NCBI RefSeq assembly: GCF_900635455.1
Contig: NZ_LR134116.1
Span: forward strand, 806,001-870,000
Reading direction: 5' to 3'
Length of the DNA: 64,000 bases
From: Yersinia intermedia
Lineage (GTDB): Bacteria; Pseudomonadota; Gammaproteobacteria; Enterobacterales; Enterobacteriaceae
This document shows positions 25,324 to 33,858 of the stretch, piece by piece. Numbering within the stretch: the stretch's first letter is position 1; every line of letters begins with the position of its first letter. The translations under genes and the position numbers were made by a program. The notes beneath the pieces were generated by a model. That model saw only the letters and a list, made by a program, of their open reading frames with translations. It was not told the origin of the DNA and made no database searches.

Positions 25324-26322
25324 ATGACAACGAAACAAACCAAGAAAAAGGCAGTATCACGTCACCAGGATAAAGTGGACCTGTTCCAAGTCGTGACGGA
25401 TAAAATCGTCGCGGCACTGGAAAAGGGCACGTCCCCGTGGCGCAAACCGTGGCGTACTGTTGCCGGTGGCCGTTCTGTCAGCATGAGCGGATTACCGGCC
25501 AACGCCATTACTGGACGAGCCTACAGCGGTATCAATGTGTTGCTGCTGTGGATTGATGCAGCGGAGAAGGGGTTTACTTCACACCGCTGGCTGACGTTCA
25601 AACAAGCACAGGATGTAGGCGGTAACGTACGCAAAGGCGAAAAATCGACGCTAGTGACTCTGTTCAAGCCGTTCGAGAAAAAAGAGACTGACGAACAGGG
25701 CAGGCCTCTTTTTGACGAACAGGGTAACGCCGTGGTCTCCAGGCGGAATTTCATGACCAGTTTTCACCTGTTCAACGTTGAGCAGTGTGAGAATTTACCC
25801 GAGAAACTGTTGACGCCAGTGAGTGTGGCAGGTGATGCAGTAGAATCGCCAGAGCAACACGATATTGAGCGTATTCAGCGGGCAGAGCAGGTGATCGCCT
25901 GCAGTGGCGTACCAGTGGTACATAGGTATCAAGACCGGGCATTCTACAGCGCTGGAGCAGATCGCATCACGATGCCGGAAGCGGTGCAGTTCCATCGCCC
26001 GGCAGATTACTACAGTACGCTGTTGCATGAGCTGGTGCATTCTACCGGTCATGTCTCCCGATTGGCGCGAGAAGGCATAACGTCTTCTTCACGTCGGTTT
26101 GGGGACCCGGTGTATGCGTTCGAAGAGCTTGTGGCGGAAATCGGTTCGGCATTCCTGTGCGCCGAAGTGGGTATCCAGGGTGATGTTCAGCATGAGAGTT
26201 ATATTGCATCATGGCTGAAGGCACTGAAAGAAGACAAAAAGGCCATCTTCCAGGCAAGCCGTTTTGCCCGTGAAGCCTTTGAGTACCTTATTTTACGTGA
26301 ACAGGCACTGGCTGTAGCCTGA
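25324..26322 (+). CDS. ArdC-like antirestriction/zincin protein
   Basis: A 332-residue protein of the ArdC (formerly DUF1738) family. The N-terminal ssDNA-binding domain (about residues 15-130) has the marks IVAALEKGTSPWRKPW, GRAYSGINVLLLW and GGNVRKGEKSTLVTLFKPF. The C-terminal zincin domain has HELVHSTGHVSRL (about residue 237) and a downstream EELVAEIGSAFLCAE, giving the zinc ligands and catalytic Glu. Family members on conjugative elements protect incoming DNA against restriction. It is intact here, although the conjugation genes are gone. A structured leader precedes it. Confidence 0.88.
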   Translation: MTTKQTKKKAVSRHQDKVDLFQVVTDKIVAALEKGTSPWRKPWRTVAGGRSVSMSGLPANAITGRAYSGINVLLLWIDAAEKGFTSHRWLTFKQAQDVGGNVRKGEKSTLVTLFKPFEKKETDEQGRPLFDEQGNAVVSRRNFMTSFHLFNVEQCENLPEKLLTPVSVAGDAVESPEQHDIERIQRAEQVIACSGVPVVHRYQDRAFYSAGADRITMPEAVQFHRPADYYSTLLHELVHSTGHVSRLAREGITSSSRRFGDPVYAFEELVAEIGSAFLCAEVGIQGDVQHESYIASWLKALKEDKKAIFQASRFAREAFEYLILREQALAVA

Positions 26323-26344
26323 GCCAATATCGGAGGAATTAGCG

Positions 26345-26665
26345 ATGGATACCCATGAAGTTCGTGAATACCAGACGATAGCGGCGTATTTGCTGGAGAA
26401 ACACTTCGGGTTGACGCTGAACGATACTAACCTGCATGACGATACTGTTGTACAGGAGCTGGTTGAACTCAACGTGCCGGTGTTTGAAGCAATTAACCAA
26501 CTGGTGGAGAAATACCACTTGGACAGGATTGACCAGAACGACTGGTCTCCCCGGAGTCCTTTATTGACCCCGAGCAACTTTTGGGTTGCCGTATTGGAAA
26601 TTGTGCCGGAGAAGGTTCAGCTTGTTCGTCTCGATGAAACGAATGATAGTTCGGTGGTTATCTGA
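26345..26665 (+). CDS. Small ICE-associated acidic protein
   Basis: A 106-residue acidic protein, starting at 26345 after GGAGGAATTAGCG. It reads as mostly helical (REYQTIAAYLLEKHFGLTL, ELNVPVFEAINQLVEKYHLD), followed by SPRSPLLTPSNFWVAVLEI. It directly follows the ArdC-like gene, as such small genes do in related elements. I cannot assign a function; a toxin-antitoxin partner is conceivable, but no evidence in the sequence supports that. Confidence 0.6.
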   Translation: MDTHEVREYQTIAAYLLEKHFGLTLNDTNLHDDTVVQELVELNVPVFEAINQLVEKYHLDRIDQNDWSPRSPLLTPSNFWVAVLEIVPEKVQLVRLDETNDSSVVI

Positions 26666-26734
26666 CACTGCGGGATTACGATGCCCGGATTGGGGGGACA
26701 ATGGCCCTGATCCGGGTATTAAACAAAAGGACGC

Positions 26735-26920
26735 ATGCAGGTATGCTGGAAAGTGTACGGATTGTCTGAGGACGTGACTGACAGGGAGACTTTTTATAAT
26801 GCAGCGCTAATGGCGGCTAAAAATATTGATGGGTTTAGGGGGAACCTAGATTTTTGTATAAAGAATGGGCACGATAAACGTGCCCAAACGGTTGAAAGGT
26901 ATATACCACTATTTATCTGA
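26735..26920 (+). CDS. Short hypothetical ORF, possibly a gene remnant
   Basis: A 61-residue ORF (ETFYNAALMAAKNIDGFRGN, DFCIKNGHDKRAQTVERYI) whose end overlaps the convergent KAP NTPase gene by 12 bases. It has no clear ribosome site before its ATG, and its amino-acid composition looks protein-like only in the second half. It may be the tail of a truncated gene at the junction where the NTPase gene was inserted. Low confidence. Confidence 0.3.
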   Translation: MQVCWKVYGLSEDVTDRETFYNAALMAAKNIDGFRGNLDFCIKNGHDKRAQTVERYIPLFI

Positions 26921-29900
26921 ATCAAACATAGAACGTCGTTTTATTATTTTATAATAAGAAGGGGTTTCCTCATCCTCTTCGAAATCAGAGAAAAAGTGCT
27001 TATCTCTTAATGCTGTTAATAAATTTTGATTAGTTGCATTAATCTCAATTTTTGGCTTGCCTCGCCACAATATTTTACTAAACTCCAGTAAACCAATCAT
27101 ATCAAGATACTCTTTGCAGACTGCCTTACTCAAATTCTTACTCGGCAACAAGGCGATTAATAACGCTATTTTATCCTGCTTATCCAGACCCTCTGCGGTA
27201 AACAAATCTTTTAGTAACGGTTCAGAAACATCATCGGGGCTTGCTATCAATGCTGATATGTTCTGTATTGCTCGGCTCAGAATAATTGACTGAGTGGAGA
27301 CTTCCCAGGTTTTATAAGATAACGTCAATTTTAAGAGTTCTTTTGATTCAAAATTATTTTCTAAAATATAATCATTAACGGCAGGAGGGTACTCCTTACC
27401 ATCAATAGCAAGCGGCGTTTTAACAAACCCGAACAACTTAATTTTTATATCATCATCAACCTTCCAAGAAAGTATCGATATAGCTTCATTTAAAATAAAA
27501 CTCTCTTCTGTCATCATGTTAACGTAGGTTTCGATATTCTTTTTGATATAATAAAAAGCTTGTTCAGGATAATTATCACGTATAAAACTAAGTGACTCTA
27601 AATCCATGCAAATAATATTTTTATCTATTAATATCTTGAATTTATCGCTTGCAATATCGCTAATTCTAAAGGCGGAGTTATAATGAAGATTTAGAGAACA
27701 GACTAATTTATCATATTTATAATTTGATAAATTATTACAAATAATAATTGATCTAAACAGTTTTCTTTTTTGCTCGTCTGTAATGTCGATAATTGAAAAA
27801 TTAAGCTCTACATCAGTTCTATTGATAAATCCGATAAGTGAATTATCTAACCCATCAACACTTGTAAAGTAAGATACTATATTCTCCTCAGAACAAATCG
27901 CTATATCTTTATCCAACAGCGATAACCATAAGGATTCGTTCTCAACCTTATTTAGAGAGGCTACTGGTGTTTTCAATGAGTTTATATATCTGTCTTTTTG
28001 TTCATCCGATATTTCCTCATTATTAAGGACAGATAACACAATAGTTTCATCATCTATAATTGAGCCATTACAGCCAGATAACACTGTATCGATATAATCA
28101 CCAATATGGTTATTAACATAGTTCGCCAGAGGTGAATCAGGCTGTGACATCACTAACGTATAGTTTTTATGGCGAATATCGTCTTTATTGCTAAGCTGAT
28201 AAACCTCACTCAGCATTAGGGACAGGTTGGCAACGTTAATGTTATAAAGCGAATGCTGATAAACCGCATCAAAGAGTACTTTATTTGCGCTTTCAAAATT
28301 AATACTGGCAAAAGAGACATTAAGCAGCTTAAAACCACTAATTAACTTGTCAACATTAGGCTCTGTTATTGCCAAATAATCTGTCGAATCAGAGAGGTAA
28401 TTGGTCAAACAATCATCAATGTTAATTGCCTCAATGGCGTTATTATCAGAATAATAAAATGTGCCTACTGAGTAACGTTTAACCCAATCAGCAGAAAACT
28501 CGCTCTCTTTAAAGGCATAAGAAAAAAACTCAGGCCACAGCGTATTTAATCTATTAATAAAGCCAGGCTGAGCCCTCTCCGTTTCAAAGTAGTCACGAAT
28601 AAATTCAAAGCTTCTATCTTCTCTAAACTGTTTAAATAATCTTTTTATTAAATTCACGTGGACTGGTGTTTGAAGCAGGTAAGTTAATAAATCAAAATTA
28701 AGCGCCTCTTCCTGTTCAAAATCCACCTCTCTAAGACGGGCAACAACCAGCTTGGGATTCTTGAGTTGATAAGTGAACTCTTTACCTTTTTGATCAGTAA
28801 TGCTGCGTAAAAACATCTTATCAATCCGACTCAGGCTATTCTCATAAAAATAGGTCATATAGTCGGTGTAGGTTTCATCAATATAGCCATCGCGGATAAG
28901 GTATTTGAGTAAGTCAAAATACTCACTTCTTTTTATTTCATTAAAATCTCGCTCCTCACCGATTTCATTGGTATAGGTGAGTTTAAATACTTTATCAATA
29001 TTTTCTCTTGTTATGATTTCTTTGAGTTTTCTATTTCTAGAGTCAACTAAATTATCTTTTAATTTCAATAATACATCATTTATTTTTTCTGCTTTACCAT
29101 TAATTTTGTTTTCAATATTTTCTTTTCTATATTTCCTTTCATTCTCTATATTGGTTATTTCAGTCTGATAGTAATGACGGTTGTTGTTATATTGAGATAA
29201 CTTCCTATCATATATAGCATCAACCTCATCAATAGAGTTGAGTATTTCATTATTTATTATCTCAATCTCTTTGTTTTTATCGTCAATGTCCATTTCTAGT
29301 TTTTTTATTTCTTGATTAATAATATTTTCCTTTTCACTAAATATGGTAAAAACCATCCCCTGATTGATCTGTAATTCACTGAAATCTCTAGGGAAAATGT
29401 TTTTATAGGTAATGACGGCCAGCATTTTATTACAATCAAGTTCGGTTATATTTAATCTATTGTAGTACATTAGGAATTCATTATAGATATTTTTCAATAT
29501 CCTCATATCATCAATATATAATGAAAGTCCTTGCAAGAATCTTTGATTGAACAATGATAAAATATCACCTTTTTCAAAGATGGAGATAAACTTATCGTAA
29601 GAGTTAGAGCTATCAACCACAGGGATAACAGGGATAATATAATCAAAGAACTTGGTTCTATCTTTAGAAATAAAGATATCGTCGCGAAGCAGGTAAATGA
29701 AACGTAACGTCGGTTTTTTGTGTCCTGCCAGACTACGTTGAATATTAACCAGTCTATTTACTTCATGAAGACGCTCAAAGATATGATTGCTATTAAAACG
29801 GTCCATATCTTCAAAAATAATAGCATCAGCATCAACGTTCTCGAAAAGATATAATACCTCATTTAAATACCTGTCAAAATAAGAATCTTCACTCTCTTCA

Positions 29901-30541
29901 AAAATATCTATTTCATTGCCCTGCAAGCTTATTTTTCTCAGCATGTTCCTGTTTTTTTGTGTTCTAACTAAGACATGGATAAACACATAGGATAAAATAG
30001 CGCATATTGTGCCGCTAATTAACAGAGAGTCATGTTCGGTGGAGAATATTAAAAGCGTTTTTAACCAACCATCGGATAACAACAGGACAAAATTATTCCA
30101 TTTATCAAACAGTGTGATATGCAATATCATTGCAATAAACAACACTATAAAAAAAGTATTTTTAGCAACACTTTTAGATGTTACTTTCTTCTTTACTTTA
30201 AATTTCGTTTGAGGAATATTATCGGCATTAATTTGGTGAATTAACTGGTTAAGAATTTTACCTTCTAACGCAGTTTCATTAATGGGTTTCTCGAGTTCAC
30301 TGGTTTCAGCCTGATCCGCCGCTCTAAAATGAGCAAGCGAAATATGAACAAACTTTATTTTCGGATGGCTTTTCTTATAGGATTCGACAAGACTGCTTTT
30401 TCCTGCGCTATATTGCCCTGATATTGCGATATTTTTTAGATCATCATTGTCAAAAACAAAATCTATAGCATTTTTATATACACCCAACTCAACATCGTTG
30501 ACAGGCGTTAATTTTTGGAATTTATAGCTGTTATCACCCAT
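26909..30541 (-). CDS. KAP/YobI-type membrane P-loop NTPase, 1210 aa
   Basis: A large P-loop ATPase with the KAP layout: Walker A GQYSAGKSS at residues 42-50, two membrane helices (about 129-145 and 173-192) inserted between the Walker motifs, and Walker B IIFEDMDRF at 241-249. Residues about 395-500 (KKLEMDIDDKNKEIEIINNE and following) are strongly coiled-coil. The remaining about 700 residues are an uncharacterised helical region. The nearest group I recognise is the YobI-like P-loop NTPases. KAP proteins have been linked to phage exclusion (PifA), so defence is a fair but unproven guess. It is a single, AT-rich gene facing the ICE block and bounded by an IS remnant. Confidence 0.75.
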   Translation of the reverse strand: MGDNSYKFQKLTPVNDVELGVYKNAIDFVFDNDDLKNIAISGQYSAGKSSLVESYKKSHPKIKFVHISLAHFRAADQAETSELEKPINETALEGKILNQLIHQINADNIPQTKFKVKKKVTSKSVAKNTFFIVLFIAMILHITLFDKWNNFVLLLSDGWLKTLLIFSTEHDSLLISGTICAILSYVFIHVLVRTQKNRNMLRKISLQGNEIDIFEESEDSYFDRYLNEVLYLFENVDADAIIFEDMDRFNSNHIFERLHEVNRLVNIQRSLAGHKKPTLRFIYLLRDDIFISKDRTKFFDYIIPVIPVVDSSNSYDKFISIFEKGDILSLFNQRFLQGLSLYIDDMRILKNIYNEFLMYYNRLNITELDCNKMLAVITYKNIFPRDFSELQINQGMVFTIFSEKENIINQEIKKLEMDIDDKNKEIEIINNEILNSIDEVDAIYDRKLSQYNNNRHYYQTEITNIENERKYRKENIENKINGKAEKINDVLLKLKDNLVDSRNRKLKEIITRENIDKVFKLTYTNEIGEERDFNEIKRSEYFDLLKYLIRDGYIDETYTDYMTYFYENSLSRIDKMFLRSITDQKGKEFTYQLKNPKLVVARLREVDFEQEEALNFDLLTYLLQTPVHVNLIKRLFKQFREDRSFEFIRDYFETERAQPGFINRLNTLWPEFFSYAFKESEFSADWVKRYSVGTFYYSDNNAIEAINIDDCLTNYLSDSTDYLAITEPNVDKLISGFKLLNVSFASINFESANKVLFDAVYQHSLYNINVANLSLMLSEVYQLSNKDDIRHKNYTLVMSQPDSPLANYVNNHIGDYIDTVLSGCNGSIIDDETIVLSVLNNEEISDEQKDRYINSLKTPVASLNKVENESLWLSLLDKDIAICSEENIVSYFTSVDGLDNSLIGFINRTDVELNFSIIDITDEQKRKLFRSIIICNNLSNYKYDKLVCSLNLHYNSAFRISDIASDKFKILIDKNIICMDLESLSFIRDNYPEQAFYYIKKNIETYVNMMTEESFILNEAISILSWKVDDDIKIKLFGFVKTPLAIDGKEYPPAVNDYILENNFESKELLKLTLSYKTWEVSTQSIILSRAIQNISALIASPDDVSEPLLKDLFTAEGLDKQDKIALLIALLPSKNLSKAVCKEYLDMIGLLEFSKILWRGKPKIEINATNQNLLTALRDKHFFSDFEEDEETPSYYKIIKRRSMFDSDK

Positions 30542-30725
30542 TGATATCCCTTCCTATCTTCACCAGCAAGTTACTTACTAGCATGAATTCAATAAAATCA
30601 TATAGATAAAAGACAATACTCGTATCTTATAATAAAGATAACGCTAAAGATTCGGAAAGCTTGGCGGTTTTATTTTGCCTATCCCGCTGATTTTACACTA
30701 CTGTTAGAGCTGAGTATGCCATGAC

Positions 30726-31252
30726 GGCTTTGTTAGATAAATAGAACTTTTAGCCGCAATCAGGATCACATTCATGACGAGTTTGCGGTATCCCGAGGCA
30801 AAAAAAGTTCAAAATCAACAATTGGCTAGCCTACACCAAGGCGCTTATCAATCAAGACTCGCTGACATTCTGGCTTGATGAATCGGCCATTCGGACCTAG
30901 TTCGAAGGACCAAAACGGTCGTCCGCAATGTTATTATGAGCTGGCTATTTCTACCGTACTGATGCTCAAACGCGTATTTCGCCTGACACTACGGGCCGCT
31001 CAGGGATTCATTGATTCCTTTTTTGTCTTAATGAAACTTTCGCTCCGTTGCCCAAATTATTCCTGTGTCAGCAAGTGGCTAAATCCGTCAGCATCTCGTG
31101 TAAAAACTTTATGAGAGGCGAGATTGCTCATTTGGTTATCGATTCCACCGGTTTGAAAGTCTTCGATGAGGGTGAGTTGAAAGTGAAAAAACACGATCAG
31201 GAAAAGCGCTGAATCTGGCGAAAACTCCGCCTTGCCGTGGACGCCAATATGC
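30726..31252 (+). pseudogene. IS5/IS903-type insertion-sequence remnant
   Basis: GGCTTTGTTAGATAAAT at 30726 resembles the terminal repeat of IS903-like elements. The following frames give INNWLAYTKALINQDSLTFW, then VLMLKRVFRLTLRAAQGFID and GEIAHLVIDSTGLKVFDEG, all typical of the IS5/IS903 transposase. Stops and frameshifts are frequent, and the match ends near 31252, before the catalytic C-terminal half. It is inactive. The region 30542-30725 upstream is AT-rich and probably holds the promoter of the divergent NTPase gene. Confidence 0.75.
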
Positions 31253-31332
31253 GAATCCCAATCTACTACCAGTATGGTTGGTCAGCACGTTTGGAGAGCA
31301 AAGAAAAATCAGTGGCATAATACTGAGTTCAG

Positions 31333-31353
31333 CGCCCCGGTAGTATTGGGGCG
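31333..31353 (+). terminator. Short GC-rich hairpin
   Basis: CGCCCC (31333-31338) pairs with GGGGCG (31348-31353) with a nine-base loop, followed by TGTTT. It could act as a weak terminator between the insertion-sequence remnant and the relaxase transcription unit. The 31354-31463 stretch holds no gene that I can see. Confidence 0.4.
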
Positions 31354-31463
31354 TGTTTCATTGAGAATCTTGTATATATCATTGGTCTGCAAACCCCGAA
31401 TAAAGCTTTAAACTCTCATATAGAGTTGTTTGTTACCGTAATACTTCGCATTTATAGAGTGGG

Positions 31464-31490
31464 GCTCCCATTTCCCAGGGAAACAGGAGC
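31464..31490 (+). promoter_or_regulatory. Leader hairpin over the relaxase ribosome site
   Basis: GCTCC at 31464-31468 pairs with GGAGC at 31486-31490, closing the AGGAG ribosome site used by the small ORF at 31496. The design is like the three leader switches at 23.8, 24.4 and 25.3 kb but shorter and without a T-run. Confidence 0.4.
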
Positions 31491-31495
31491 ACGCT

Positions 31496-31591
31496 ATGCA
31501 ACTCCCTTTCGAACTCGACCCGCAGATTATTCACCGCATCATTCACCGTCAGGCTGGATGGCGTAAGCAGGGAGATGACGGCTTATGCTGA
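31496..31591 (+). CDS. Short ORF coupled to the relaxase gene
   Basis: A 31-codon ORF (MQLPFELDPQIIHRII, then HRQAGWRKQGDDGLC) with AGGAG seven bases upstream. Its stop overlaps the relaxase start (ATGCTGA), so its translation would open the relaxase start. It may be a leader peptide for translational control or a small conserved ICE protein. The strong ribosome site and overlap support that it is translated. Confidence 0.5.
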   Translation: MQLPFELDPQIIHRIIHRQAGWRKQGDDGLC

Positions 31592-32817
31592 AGTCTCTCC
31601 TGAAGTATCTACCTGTCTCGTCAGTAAAAGTCAGTAGCGGTGAGAAATCTACTGCAACGCAATTGCTATCAGTCCAGTTACCGAACGGCTATCACGCGCC
31701 GGTGTCGGCCCGTGAACAGTTGGCAACACCACGACGTCGTCAATGTTTGCAAATGCTGTGGGATTATTCGTCACTGCCTAACGACATGTATCAGCAGTAT
31801 TACCTGCAGCCACTTGAACACTGCGTCACTCTGATGCAGCAGTTCCCTGCAACGGAGAGCGATCATCATGCTTACCTGGGGGGGATGGTGGATCATCTGC
31901 TCGAAACGGTAGCCTATGCTGCCCGGCTATCAAAAAACTACCTGTTGCCTGTCGGGGCGCAACCGGAAGAGCAGGCCTCGCAGAGTGCCGCCTGGAACTC
32001 GGTGATTGTCTATGCAGCTATGCTCCAGTCACTCGACAGGTTGTGCCAGATTGAGGTTGAGCTGCAAAGTGGGCAGCGTTGGATACCGCTTAATTTTCTA
32101 CCTGGCGAACCTTACCGTTTTCGTTTTACCCCTATGGCTGATACCGTGCAGGTTCAAAGTCTGAGCGCGATGTTGGCTTGGAAAATAATTCCTTATGAAG
32201 CACTGATCTGGTTGAGTACTTGGCCGAATGTGCTGAAAATCTTATCGTTGTATTTAACGGGGTTTCGACATGAGTCAGGGATAGTGAATACCATTGTGCT
32301 GGATGCTATTCGGGTTTCAGCGGGCTCATCATTTGAATCACCGGCAGAGCTTCCTGTGGATACAGCTAATGAACAGTTAATAATTACAGGATATGACGGC
32401 TCTGATATAAAACAAAATACTGTCCCAATAGCCCAGAATGAGAACTTTAATCTGGGATCTATTTTTCATCAATGGGTGAAAAAGAGTATTTTAGAACAAT
32501 TAATTGCAGTTAATACAATTGACTCATCAGTATTTATCATTTCAGGTTATGTATTTATGAGATCGCCAACTATTTTTTATCAATTCATGGCGGAAAATAA
32601 GCAAACTTTAGGCGAACCTCCATGTGATTGGCGCATGGTGCAAAAACAATTTGAGAAGCTAAAACTCCATAAACGCCAAACCAATGGGGTGAATGTGTAT
32701 TGTTGCGAAGAGAAAGAAGGGAGTAAATCCTTTAATGGCTACCTGATCCCTGTTGCCAAAATTTATGGTACCGTTTCACCTCCGGCGGATAGTCTATTAA
32801 TGATTTTAAGACAATAG
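31585..32817 (+). CDS. MobH-type relaxase (TraI_2 domain protein)
   Basis: Relaxase of the kind that nicks oriT in SPI-7/pKLC102-type ICEs, 410 residues. The N-terminal TraI_2 domain (about 25-230) has LATPRRRQCLQMLWDY and the His motif ESDHHAYLGGMVDHLLETV. The position where relatives usually read LLHDIGK here reads MLQSLDRL, so the HD pair of this metal-dependent family is absent. The C-terminus (about 290-400, FHQWVKKSILEQLIAVN and YVFMRSPTIFYQFM) matches the TraI_2_C winged-helix domain. It sits near the integrase, the usual place. Whether this divergent form is active is open. Confidence 0.8.
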   Translation: MLKSLLKYLPVSSVKVSSGEKSTATQLLSVQLPNGYHAPVSAREQLATPRRRQCLQMLWDYSSLPNDMYQQYYLQPLEHCVTLMQQFPATESDHHAYLGGMVDHLLETVAYAARLSKNYLLPVGAQPEEQASQSAAWNSVIVYAAMLQSLDRLCQIEVELQSGQRWIPLNFLPGEPYRFRFTPMADTVQVQSLSAMLAWKIIPYEALIWLSTWPNVLKILSLYLTGFRHESGIVNTIVLDAIRVSAGSSFESPAELPVDTANEQLIITGYDGSDIKQNTVPIAQNENFNLGSIFHQWVKKSILEQLIAVNTIDSSVFIISGYVFMRSPTIFYQFMAENKQTLGEPPCDWRMVQKQFEKLKLHKRQTNGVNVYCCEEKEGSKSFNGYLIPVAKIYGTVSPPADSLLMILRQ

Positions 32818-32894
32818 GTTTAGATGTTTCAGACAAAAGGATTTTTATAACTGCTATTTATATAAAGAGAGAGTAGGGGGGCATTCAGGAAGTG

Positions 32895-32947
32895 AATGGT
32901 TATCTTATTGCAATAACTAAATATTTCAATCCCGCAAGATAACCATT
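32895..32947. other. Perfect 12-bp inverted repeat
   Basis: AATGGTTATCTT (32895-32906) and its exact complement AAGATAACCATT (32936-32947) flank 29 bases and are followed by TTTT. The pair lies between the relaxase and a small minus-strand gene and could be a bidirectional terminator; the long loop makes a protein-binding site equally possible. Confidence 0.4.
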
Positions 32948-32984
32948 TTTAGGGAGCAACTAGCCGTACTAATATAATTATCCA

Positions 32985-33152
32985 TTACTTTTTATCCTTT
33001 AGTCTGCGTTCAATTTCTGTTTGCATCGATGTAACTATAAATTGAGCTGTACTCTCATCAGCTTTCTTAACTGACTCCATTGCTTCTACTACATTGTGAG
33101 GAACTCGAGCTTTTAAGGCTTTTGATTTTGCATTTATGTTTCCGGTAGCCAT
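32985..33152 (-). CDS. YlcI/YnfO-type small protein
   Basis: A 55-residue basic protein on the minus strand (start MATGNINAKSKALKARVPH). The middle reads VVEAMESVKKADESTAQFIV and the end TEIERRLKDKK, a ribbon-helix-helix-like pattern common in small prophage and island proteins annotated YlcI/YnfO (DUF3950). AGGAAC lies a few bases before the start. It may be a small DNA-binding regulator. It is divergent from the Icd-like gene, with about 180 bases of hairpin-containing intergenic sequence between them. Confidence 0.6.
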   Translation of the reverse strand: MATGNINAKSKALKARVPHNVVEAMESVKKADESTAQFIVTSMQTEIERRLKDKK

Positions 33153-33332
33153 AGCTTAGTTCCTAAAAATTTTAATCTAACTGACATAGGTTATAAAGTC
33201 ATTGACGTGTGGCCCACCTTGATTTTATAGTGGACCACACCTTGACTCAGTCCAAGGTTTACTATTAGCGAAGCCCAGTAGTGCTACAACACTAGCCGGG
33301 CCTCTAACCATCACGTTAAAAGGACTAACGCT

Positions 33333-33518
33333 ATGGCTGCACCAAAGTGTACTTATATCTTTGTAGCGATCAACCGTATTCAGACGAAAACAGCCCCTAT
33401 TATGTTACGTGTAACGGCGACGGATGAGAAATCAGCGCGTCAACGCTTTGTTTCTGATTATGTTTTGTGTTTTGCTGGCCGCCTACCCGCATATAGGGGG
33501 TATCATGGAACAATATGA
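33333..33518 (+). CDS. Icd-like host cell-division inhibitor family protein
   Basis: A 61-residue protein with AAAGGA before the ATG. The pattern TYIFVAINRIQTKTAPIMLRV, then TATDEKSARQRFV and LCFAGRLPAYRG, resembles the Icd-like proteins of P4-type prophages and islands. P4 Icd inhibits host cell division; most relatives are untested. A GCCCAGT.../...GCCGGGC hairpin at about 33274-33302 upstream is also a feature of P4-like icd leaders. Its 3' end overlaps the next ORF by 14 bases. Confidence 0.6.
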   Translation: MAAPKCTYIFVAINRIQTKTAPIMLRVTATDEKSARQRFVSDYVLCFAGRLPAYRGYHGTI

Positions 33519-33732
33519 GCTTATCACGCCACTCATCCCTACATGTATCGATGTTGAATGCCAATGTAGGGCTTTGGCTTACGCAGCCTATCACATTGAC
33601 CATATAGAAGTTCAAGAGCTTCTTTTATTTACTCTCATTGAGAAACAGCATCAATTAACAGCAATGTTAGAGGCAGAATATAAAGAGGCCAAGGGGAATG
33701 ATATTGTTAATATGAATATATTGGGTCTGTAA
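33505..33732 (+). CDS. Small hypothetical protein overlapping the Icd-like gene
   Basis: A 75-residue acidic protein (MEQYELITPLIPTCIDVECQ, ALAYAAYHIDHIEVQELLLF, TLIEKQHQLTAMLEAEY) starting at 33505 after AGGGGG, inside the last codons of the preceding gene but in a different frame. Its regular helical pattern and coupling argue that it is real. The frame is open further upstream, but that part would be a shadow of the Icd-like gene. No family recognised. Confidence 0.55.
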   Translation: MEQYELITPLIPTCIDVECQCRALAYAAYHIDHIEVQELLLFTLIEKQHQLTAMLEAEYKEAKGNDIVNMNILGL

Positions 33733-33742
33733 CTTTCAATTT

Positions 33743-33813
33743 ATTAATGGTTACCCTATGTCTATCTATATAGAGTTATTTAACGTTATGATAGTCATGG
33801 GTAACCCATTAAT
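33743..33813. promoter_or_regulatory. Operator-like inverted repeats before the integrase
   Basis: An 18-base arm at 33743-33760 is the near-complement of 33796-33813, each with a shifted base. The right arm itself contains the palindrome ATGGGT-A-ACCCAT. The pair brackets the region where an integrase promoter would lie, so it may be a double binding site for a regulator or an excisionase. Inference from symmetry only. Confidence 0.45.
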
Positions 33814-33858
33814 ATTGGTTGAACAAGGAAGTCAAAAATGAGCCATATAACATTTTAA

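Noticed and set aside
26345..26920. Toxin-antitoxin pair formed by the 106- and 61-residue ORFs
   Set aside because: Neither has a recognisable toxin or antitoxin motif and the second lacks a ribosome site.
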